Shown: positions 7,942 to 13,725 of the stretch, one piece after another
How the letters are laid out: each line of letters opens with the position of its first letter
Numbering within the stretch: the first letter of the stretch is position 1
Made by a program: the position numbers and the translations under genes
NCBI GenBank assembly: GCA_910579055.1
Contig: CAJTSU010000001.1
Location: forward strand, 62,587-76,311
Length of the DNA: 13,725 nucleotides
DNA from: an uncultured Mailhella sp.
Lineage (GTDB): Bacteria > Desulfobacterota > Desulfovibrionia > Desulfovibrionales > Desulfovibrionaceae
Reading direction: 5' to 3'
Notes under the pieces: generated by a model
Told to the model about the DNA's origin: nothing
Database searches by the model: none
Seen by the model: the letters and a program-made list of their open reading frames with translations, nothing else

Positions 7942-7984
7942 TTGTTGACAATTCACCTTTATTGGAGGAAATTGTCCTCAACAA
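7942..7984 (+). promoter_or_regulatory. Imperfect palindrome containing a consensus -35 hexamer; candidate adhesin promoter/operator
   Basis: TTGTTGACAATT (7942-7953) is mirrored by AATTGTC-CTCAACAA (7970-7984) with a short insertion in the right arm. It embeds a perfect TTGACA (7945-7950). At 17-bp spacing the -10 position reads GAAATT, only three of six consensus matches, so the promoter is weak or needs an activator. If used, it would leave a leader of roughly 280 nt before the adhesin. Confidence 0.25.
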
Positions 7985-8191
7985 GCGTACATACATCTGC
8001 TTGCAAGAGCGCCTGCCATACCATGGGCTCGCAAAATTCGGTGAAAATTTTTCGCCTTTTGTGTGCAACCCAATTAATGTGGCAGGTTTTTTTTATGCCT
8101 ATCCCAGCGGGCAGCAGTCTTTCCGGTTTCTTCCACAATTCGCGCGGTCTGTCCGCGTTCTGTTTGCATGCCTCGTTCCGGCGCAATGTCG

Positions 8192-8216
8192 GCGCGGGGC
8201 TTTTTTGTGCCCGCGC
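8192..8216 (+). promoter_or_regulatory. GC-rich hairpin in the adhesin leader
   Basis: GCGCGGG (8192-8198) pairs with CCCGCGC (8210-8216) around a loop that contains TTTTTT. It ends 44 nt before the adhesin ATG and leaves the ribosome-binding site (AAGGAG, eight bases before the ATG) free. It may stabilise the mRNA or slow transcription. The T run is in the loop rather than after the stem, so it is not a standard terminator. Confidence 0.3.
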
Positions 8217-8260
8217 GCTTTCCCCAAAAAAGTTCTGAATAACAACAAGGAGCATTTGTC

Positions 8261-11200
8261 ATGGCCGATATCACCCTTTCCCGTCCTGCCGCCCAAACCC
8301 GGCAGACCGTTGCCGGCGGCGCCGACGACCGTTTTGTCTTCGATTTTTCCACCGGCGACGCCACGCTTTCCCGCGATGGCGACAACCTTGTCTTTGCCTT
8401 TGATGACGGCGCTTCTCTGGAGCTGACCGATTTCTACGGCACATACGACAAGGAAAACATCCCCGATTTTGTGGTGGACGGCGCGGAAATTTCCGGCACG
8501 GACTTTTTCATGGCCATGAATGCGCCTGATCTCATGCCTGCCGCCGGCCCCGCCGCCCAGCAGGCTCAGGCTTCCCGCCATGACGCGGACTGGGCAAATT
8601 CCGCGCTGTACGGCGGTATCGATCGTCTGGACGGGCTGGATCTGGGCTTTGACGGCCCGCAGATCGAATATGTGCGGGACGGAGCGGCCGGCGGGCAGGG
8701 TTCCGGTCTGCTTGAGCCGATCAATTTTACGCCTGATATCGTCACGCCCCCGGCTGCTCCCAAAAACCCCGGCAGACCGGCAGACCCCAATCATCCCGGA
8801 AACAGCGAAGGCGGGCAGGGCTGGGTGCCGGCCGCCGCCAATACCAATATTATAGTGGATGAAGGCGCGCTGGCGCAGGGCGGCTCCGGGCTGCATACCC
8901 TGCACGGCGCAAAGGGCACGGGCGACTTTGTGGTCGATGTACACGGCGAACGGGGCGGCAGCATCGTCCTGACCCACGGCGGCGTGACGGTGACGCTTGC
9001 CATTCCCGAAGATGATGCGACTGTTATCCCCGGTTCCGGTGAAACGCTGGAGGTGAACGGCGTTGCCGTGACCGTGACGGGCGCGCGGCTTGAGAACGGT
9101 CAGTGGAAGGTCAGCTATGAGTACGAACTGACCGGCAACCAGACGCACGACAAGGACAGCGGGCACGACACTACCTTGAGCGGCGGCATTGCGATCACGG
9201 TGACGGACGGCAGCGGCGATGTGGCGACAGGTCAGCTCAATGTGGAAGTGCATGACGACATGCCGCGCTTCTCGGTGGACGCGACGGGCGAAACGTCTTC
9301 TCTGGACGGTGAATTCGGCCTGCATTACGGCGCGGACGGAGCGCACACCCAAAGCGCGCTGACCGCTGACGGCGCCAGTGACACGCAAGTCTCCGGCAAT
9401 ACGACAACATTTACGTTCGATGACGGCAAACTGATCCTGACGCAGGGCGCGGACGGCAAGTATAGCTATAGCTTTAATCCGAACGACAAGGGCACGACCT
9501 TCGAGAAGCAGATCACGCTGACCGCCACGGACAGCGACGGCGATACCGATACGATCACCCTGACCGTGGGCAAGACGGTGCCGGTGATCACGCCGGGCGA
9601 GAATCCTGATCCCGATAATCCGGAGAACCCGGATGATCCGAATACGCCCGTGGTTGAAGTGGGCAAAATCGTCGTGGATGAGGGCGACCAGCCTGAACAC
9701 GGTGAAACGGAGACGCACACGAAAACGGGAACGGGCAGTTTTAACGTCGAACTCAACGGGGAGACGGAAAAGTGCAGCATCCTGCTTGGCGAAGCCGGAC
9801 AAGGCATCAACATTACCTTTGATGCCGACGGAAATCCTGAATGGGATCGGAATCAGGCTGTAACAGCCGACGGCGTTCAGATAGTGGTCACGGCGGTAAC
9901 GCCAAATGGCGACGGCGGCTGGACAGTCACATACTCTTACAATCTTGATGGAAATCAACAGCATGTTGATGCGGATGGAAAGCCTGTTGATACGCTTCAG
10001 AGTGATGTCAACATCACTGTCACCGATGCAAGCGGCGATACCGCTTCCGGTGTAATCCATGTGGAAGTGCATGATGATGTGCCCACCATCACCACCAGTG
10101 ATTACCACAGCCATCAGATCACGGATCCGACGCCGCAGATCAGCCTTGATTTCCGTGCGGATGATTTTAGCGGGTTCACAACCGGTTGGAACGTCAATAA
10201 CACAGGGTTTTCCAAGATTGAACAGAATTCCGTGCAGATATTCGCTTCAAATGTAAAATACACCTATGCGGCCGACGGCAGCCCTGTTGTCGAACAGGTA
10301 TATGACGAAAACGGCGGCAGTCTTGAAGAAAGAATAGATGGTCAGCCTGCCGACATTGGCAACTATGGCAAATTCCTGTCCATCTCCCAGGATGGACTTG
10401 GCGTCGGCAACAAATGGGGCGACAGCGATATTGCCGCGAAGCCCGGAGAACCAACGCTCGCGGAAGCGCTTGTTCTTGAAACCAAAAACGGTTCCGTGTC
10501 CTACGGCATGAATCTGGAATTCGGAAGATTTGAAGACGGCGACAAGGCTCTGGTCACGTTCATGCTCACCCCGCGCAACAATAACGACGATACGGTGGTG
10601 CTCATGAAGGAAGTCTCCTACGCCGATCTTGTGAACGGAAAAATTCATATTGATGTGCCCGACGGGTTCACAAAGGTGTTTATTTCCGCGCTTCCCGGCA
10701 CGGATACTCAGCATGAGTCGGCGTTCACGGTCAAAACGCTGGAAATGACGCGTCCCTCTTGGGAGCATGAGGGCGTATTCACAATAGATCCCGGAGCGGA
10801 TGGAATTAAGCCGGATTCTTTCCATTGGGATGTTGATTTGAGCAATTTCGGCGAAACTCCAAAAGTAGTGGTCAAGGGCGCTCCGGGTAGCGGACTGTAT
10901 GACCTTGCTCTTGTCGATGACCCCAACGATCCCAACGTGAAGTTTTTCATCCTGTCAGGGAAGCCCAATGGCGAAAACGGCACCAACCTTGACGGCAACG
11001 CGCTTTTCATCGTCAGGGTGGATCCAAGCACCGGCAAATGGACAATAGATCAGTTCTACAATTTTGATCTTGAAAACGGTGAGAAGCCGATTTTTGACCT
11101 CACGTTCCAGGTGACGGACAGCGATGGCGATGTCGCGAGTGCATCGCAGACGGTAAACGCCGATTTGGATGTCACCCTCGACAGATTCCAGAATGTGGTG

Positions 11201-12154
11201 GACGATACATTCAATGGCGCGGACACCAAAAATGATACCAATGCCTCCATACTGACAGGCACGGAAGTGAATGATCTCATGTATGGCCGGGGCGGCAATG
11301 ATATTTTGTTCGGTGATGCAGGGAATGATTTTGAGAATGTTCTTCGTAACGAACTTACACTTTGGGACAAACCCGCAACTGATTATAACCAAATTTGGTG
11401 GCGATTGAACAATTCAAAACCAAATGCTGACGATCCAAATGGGCTTCAGCTGGAAGTCATTCTTGAAAAACTGGAACAGTATGAAGGCAAGGGCGGTGAT
11501 GACGCGCTCTTCGGCGGCCTCGGCAATGATATCCTTTTCGGCGGTGCCGGTAATGATTACCTTTACGGCAACGGCAAAAACAAGAATGACTCCGACTTCA
11601 AAGACAAGGACATGCTTTTCGGCGGCAGCGGCAACGATATCCTGGTCTATGACGAGAACGACGCCATCATTCATGGCGGCAGCGATATTGATATCCTGCT
11701 TGCTGGCAAAAAAGATCCCAGTCTTGCTGAAATGTTGGATTCCGGCAACGGTAGCGGTGAAAGACCCTATGTCGGCGGTATAGAAATCCTGATCAAGAGC
11801 ATGAACACCGATCATGTGGAAAATCTCGGCATCACCAGCCACGAGAGCCTGCTGCAATATGGCGTCAAGATCGAGGACGGGAAACTGCTGCTTTCCGGCG
11901 ACTGGGAATTTACATCTTCTCAGGGGGGATATTCAACATACACATACAACGTGGATGGAACCACCATACTGACGCTGGAAACGACGTTGAGCGCGGATGA
12001 GATCGGCAAACTGGACGCCGAACAGGCGGACGCGCAGAGCATCGCGGACGCCGCGGCCGGAGATATGGCGGCGTATGCCAGCCGTGTCGGCGGATATGAT
12101 GGACGAAGCGGACGGCACCGCCGACAACAGTCTTTCCGGAACGGAAGGCAATGA
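8261..12154 (+). CDS. LapA/BapA-like RTX adhesin secreted by type I secretion; main frame, prematurely stopped
   Basis: A 1297-aa frame with a strong AAGGAG site. Residues 1-92 form a small beta-rich N-terminal module like those that hold LapA-type adhesins at the surface. PAAG at 93-96 is a candidate LapG cleavage site. Two T1SS-143-type modules follow (about 197-335 and 470-608), each opening with a VDEG motif and closing with VEVHDD. Between them lies a segment ending in TDSDGDTDT and a Pro/Asp/Asn-rich linker (about 446-470). Residues about 610-832 form an unassigned beta-rich domain, and 833-970 another repeat ending VTDSDGDVAS. RTX nonapeptides begin near 1000 (GGNDILFG) and are split by a hydrophilic, Trp-containing insert (about 1030-1075). 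A terminal-type module (about 1121-1260) is followed by 20 basic residues read out of frame. The only Cys is residue 505. Restoring the frame would give about 1444 aa. Confidence 0.9.
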   Translation: MADITLSRPAAQTRQTVAGGADDRFVFDFSTGDATLSRDGDNLVFAFDDGASLELTDFYGTYDKENIPDFVVDGAEISGTDFFMAMNAPDLMPAAGPAAQQAQASRHDADWANSALYGGIDRLDGLDLGFDGPQIEYVRDGAAGGQGSGLLEPINFTPDIVTPPAAPKNPGRPADPNHPGNSEGGQGWVPAAANTNIIVDEGALAQGGSGLHTLHGAKGTGDFVVDVHGERGGSIVLTHGGVTVTLAIPEDDATVIPGSGETLEVNGVAVTVTGARLENGQWKVSYEYELTGNQTHDKDSGHDTTLSGGIAITVTDGSGDVATGQLNVEVHDDMPRFSVDATGETSSLDGEFGLHYGADGAHTQSALTADGASDTQVSGNTTTFTFDDGKLILTQGADGKYSYSFNPNDKGTTFEKQITLTATDSDGDTDTITLTVGKTVPVITPGENPDPDNPENPDDPNTPVVEVGKIVVDEGDQPEHGETETHTKTGTGSFNVELNGETEKCSILLGEAGQGINITFDADGNPEWDRNQAVTADGVQIVVTAVTPNGDGGWTVTYSYNLDGNQQHVDADGKPVDTLQSDVNITVTDASGDTASGVIHVEVHDDVPTITTSDYHSHQITDPTPQISLDFRADDFSGFTTGWNVNNTGFSKIEQNSVQIFASNVKYTYAADGSPVVEQVYDENGGSLEERIDGQPADIGNYGKFLSISQDGLGVGNKWGDSDIAAKPGEPTLAEALVLETKNGSVSYGMNLEFGRFEDGDKALVTFMLTPRNNNDDTVVLMKEVSYADLVNGKIHIDVPDGFTKVFISALPGTDTQHESAFTVKTLEMTRPSWEHEGVFTIDPGADGIKPDSFHWDVDLSNFGETPKVVVKGAPGSGLYDLALVDDPNDPNVKFFILSGKPNGENGTNLDGNALFIVRVDPSTGKWTIDQFYNFDLENGEKPIFDLTFQVTDSDGDVASASQTVNADLDVTLDRFQNVVDDTFNGADTKNDTNASILTGTEVNDLMYGRGGNDILFGDAGNDFENVLRNELTLWDKPATDYNQIWWRLNNSKPNADDPNGLQLEVILEKLEQYEGKGGDDALFGGLGNDILFGGAGNDYLYGNGKNKNDSDFKDKDMLFGGSGNDILVYDENDAIIHGGSDIDILLAGKKDPSLAEMLDSGNGSGERPYVGGIEILIKSMNTDHVENLGITSHESLLQYGVKIEDGKLLLSGDWEFTSSQGGYSTYTYNVDGTTILTLETTLSADEIGKLDAEQADAQSIADAAAGDMAAYASRVGGYDGRSGRHRRQQSFRNGRQ
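8849..9265 (+). repeat. T1SS-143-type module 1 within the adhesin
   Basis: The first of two homologous modules of about 139 residues, from IIVDEGAL to VEVHDDMP. It shares with module 2 the opening VDEG, an internal pattern of the form YEYELTGNQTH near the middle, and ITVTDGSGDVA before the end. Such modules build the stalk of type I secreted adhesins and often bind calcium at their junctions. Confidence 0.75.
9668..10084 (+). repeat. T1SS-143-type module 2 within the adhesin
   Basis: The second module, from IVVDEGDQ to VEVHDDVP, corresponds to module 1 with YSYNLDGNQQH and ITVTDASGDTA at equivalent places. Protein similarity is clear, but the DNA has diverged, and the second half uses more A/T-ending codons than module 1. 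It contains the protein's only cysteine (residue 505) where module 1 has glycine. Confidence 0.75.
11621..12031 (+). repeat. C-terminal-type module, copy 1 (internal, in the main frame)
   Basis: Runs from GGSGNDILVYD through IIHGGSDIDILLAG, EILIK, LLLSGDWEF and TLETTLS. It aligns along its length with the terminal module at 12165-12593, offset by 544 nt, which is one more than 181 codons and so shows the frame change between them. It should represent an ancestral C-terminus made internal by tandem duplication. Confidence 0.8.
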
Positions 12155-12596
12155 CTTCCTCTACGACGGCGACGGCAACGACCTCATTGTGTATGATTCC
12201 ACGGATTATCTCATCCACGGCGGCGAGGGCATTGACGTGCTCCTGAGCGGCTCCGATGCCGGCCTTCATCTGGAAGACCTGCTGCAGGCCGATCCGAACG
12301 CGGACAAGGGGCCGAGAGTGGAAGACGTGGAAGTCCTGATCAAGGGGGCGGATGCGCTTGATCTGACCGGCATGGACGATCTGGCCGCCAAACTGGGCGT
12401 GACGATTGACGGGGACGCCATGAGCCTGTCCGGAGAATGGACAAGGGATGAGAAAGCGTCGTCCGACGAATACGCCGTCTTTACCCACGAAAGCGGGGTA
12501 ACGCTGGAAACCAGCCTCACCCCGGTACAAACCGACACCGCGGCCGAAGCGGAAAGCCAGATACAGCAGTTCATTCTGCAAAACAGCAACGGCTGA
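12075..12596 (+). pseudogene. Frameshifted 3' part of the adhesin gene, carrying the terminal secretion module
   Basis: From about 12075 the coding sense continues in the next frame and ends at TGA 12594-12596. It begins with SADMMDEADGTADNSLSG, then RTX-type GTEGNDFLYDGDGNDLIVYD, LIHGGEGIDVLLSG, EVLIKGAD and LSLSGEW. It finishes with QIQQFILQNSNG, resembling the end expected of this adhesin class, so it should hold the type I secretion signal. The main frame stops at 12152-12154 inside the RTX motif. Rejoining needs one base skipped, somewhere in about 12060-12110; one possible place is an extra G in CGGCGGA near 12088-12094. No separate ribosome-binding site is seen, so this is not a distinct gene. 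A sequencing or assembly error would make it simply the end of the adhesin. Confidence 0.85.
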
Positions 12597-12616
12597 GCAT
12601 AAACGAAACACAGCGG

Positions 12617-12641
12617 GGCGGTCGGAAACGGCCGCCCTTTG
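12617..12641 (+). terminator. Terminator-like hairpin after the adhesin
   Basis: GGGCGGTCG (12617-12625) and CGGCCGCCC (12630-12638) form a 9-bp stem closed by a GAAA tetraloop, followed by only three T residues. It lies 20 nt past the adhesin's terminal stop. The strong stem supports termination, but the short T run suggests leaky read-through into the glycosyltransferase gene. Confidence 0.6.
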
Positions 12642-12671
12642 CGTCCCACCTCACAGCCTGCCGGGAGCGAT

Positions 12672-13725
12672 ATGCGCATTCTCTTCTTTCACAAGAATTT
12701 TCCGGGCCGTTTCGGCTTTATGGCCGCGCATCTCGCCGCGAATCCGGAACATGAAGTTCTGTTCGCTTCCTGCCACCAGCGCAGCGGCGCGGCGGTGCCG
12801 CGGGTGCGGCGCGTTATCGTGAAGCCGGATGCCGCGCGGAGGCCGCCGCGCGAGGAGAACTATGCGCAGATATGGTGCGGAGCCATGCTCTCCGGCAAAA
12901 GCCGCTACACCTTTCTGGAACGCCTGAATGCGGAATTTCGGCCGCACTGGGTATTGTCCTCGGCATTCGGCGGCATAAGTTTTTTCGTGCCGCGGGCCTT
13001 TCCACAGGCGTTTCATGTGTTCTACGCCGGGCTTGAACATGCGCCCCGCACGGCGGAGGGCCTTTCGGAAGCAAAAAAGGCTGAACTGGCCATGCAGGGA
13101 ATGCAGGCGCTGCAAAGCAGGCTGTGTTTCGCGTTTTGCGAAGAACAGCGCAATCTTTTTCCCGAAGTGCTGCGGCCCGCCGTTCGGCTCATGACGCCCT
13201 GGGTGGATACGGACTGGATGAGGCCGGGCATCTCGGCGGGCTTCCAGCACGGCACTTTCACCCCCGCCCCCGGTTCGGAACTTGTTTCCTTTGATATGCA
13301 GGGCGCTGCGGCGGCCAGGGCGTCATCCCTGCTGAAGCTGGCTGCCGCCCTGCTTGGCGCAAGGCCGTCATGCCGCATGGTGTTGTGCTTTGGCGGCAAC
13401 CCGGTTCGCGGAATGTTTGAGGCATGGCATGGCGGCCTGCCGGAAAGCCTGCGGCGCAGAGTTTGCCTGGCGGATTTTCTTCGCCCGGGCGAATACCGGG
13501 ATTTGTTCCGCGCTTCCGCCATTCATGTTTGCGCGGAGGCAAGGCCGTCGCCTCCGCCCGGCTGGCTGGAGGCCATGAGCTGCGGCGCGGCGCTGATGAT
13601 GCCCGCGCCCGCTGCGGATGCTTTGCTGAAGCCGGGAGAAAACATGCTGCCTTTCCCGTCCGGAGGATGGGAGGAACAGCTTGAAGCCGTTGTCGAAGCA
13701 CTGGATCAGCCGGACAGGCTGGGGG
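12672..13725 (+). CDS. GT4-type glycosyltransferase, incomplete at the window end
   Basis: At least 351 codons with no stop before the window ends. The N-terminus MRILFFHKNFPGRFGFMAAH matches the start of GT4-like glycosyltransferases of the 'HQNFPGQF' group. The C-terminal half has a GWLEAMSCGAAL segment with Glu300, the usual nucleotide-sugar-binding E of GT-B retaining enzymes, followed by LLKPGENML. No signal peptide is seen, so it should act in the cytoplasm, transferring a sugar from a nucleotide donor. Donor and acceptor are unknown. GGGAG stands only four bases before the ATG, a slightly short spacing. It is 75 nt downstream of the adhesin with a hairpin between, so co-transcription is possible but unproven. 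A role in adhesin or surface-polysaccharide glycosylation is inference from position alone. Confidence 0.85.
   Translation, partial: MRILFFHKNFPGRFGFMAAHLAANPEHEVLFASCHQRSGAAVPRVRRVIVKPDAARRPPREENYAQIWCGAMLSGKSRYTFLERLNAEFRPHWVLSSAFGGISFFVPRAFPQAFHVFYAGLEHAPRTAEGLSEAKKAELAMQGMQALQSRLCFAFCEEQRNLFPEVLRPAVRLMTPWVDTDWMRPGISAGFQHGTFTPAPGSELVSFDMQGAAAARASSLLKLAAALLGARPSCRMVLCFGGNPVRGMFEAWHGGLPESLRRRVCLADFLRPGEYRDLFRASAIHVCAEARPSPPPGWLEAMSCGAALMMPAPAADALLKPGENMLPFPSGGWEEQLEAVVEALDQPDRLG

Noticed and set aside
8087..8094. T8 run after the dispersed repeat as a terminator or slippage switch
   Set aside because: No convincing stem precedes it and it lies in no coding frame of note, so neither role can be supported.
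8099..10114. Long minus-strand open frame (671 codons) opposite the adhesin
   Set aside because: Antisense shadow of a repetitive gene; His/Arg/Val-rich translation with no domain, and no ribosome-binding context.
12075..12120. Programmed ribosomal frameshift as the explanation for the split adhesin
   Set aside because: The needed shift is +1 and no slippery codon pair, stop-coupled site or stimulatory hairpin is evident; a mutation or read error is simpler.

Overview
The window reads as chromosomal DNA of a GC-rich Gram-negative bacterium. The best guess is Desulfovibrionaceae or a close relative, an inference from the composition and from the style of the RTX adhesin (short LapA/BapA-like N-terminal module, ~140-residue T1SS-143-type repeats, C-terminal end resembling FILQxxNG). 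There is no rRNA or marker gene to confirm this. The central theme is one type I secretion (T1SS) adhesin locus.

Layout. 1-75: the edge of a dispersed repeat. 121-852 (+): monofunctional peptidoglycan glycosyltransferase mtgA. 1033-1935 (+): a 3-hydroxyisobutyrate-dehydrogenase-family oxidoreductase, closed by a good rho-independent terminator. 7255-2045 (-): a tightly packed three-gene T1SS operon in the order TolC-like outer-membrane protein, ABC exporter with a cysteine-less C39-like domain, HlyD-family adaptor; successive genes overlap by 32 and 4 nt. 7256-8260: a 1-kb divergent intergenic region with no convincing gene. It holds a strong hairpin, a direct repeat/CRP-like site, a 21-unit AG microsatellite, a cluster of stem-loops, a second copy of the dispersed repeat and a palindrome containing TTGACA. 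8261-12596 (+): a LapA-like RTX adhesin gene interrupted by a frameshift near 12,060-12,110. 12672 to the window end (+): a GT4-type glycosyltransferase, incomplete.

How it fits together (inference). The adhesin would pass through the ABC/HlyD/TolC channel. Its N-terminal module has a PAAG sequence at residues 93-96, where LapG-type proteases cut retained adhesins, and the ABC protein carries the catalytically dead C39-like domain typical of such systems. No LapG or LapD homologue lies in the window. The frameshift removes the terminal secretion-signal-like module from the main reading frame, but an older diverged copy of that module stays in frame upstream, so the state of the gene is an open question. 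The AG tract and the structured DNA between the two divergent units could make expression variable.
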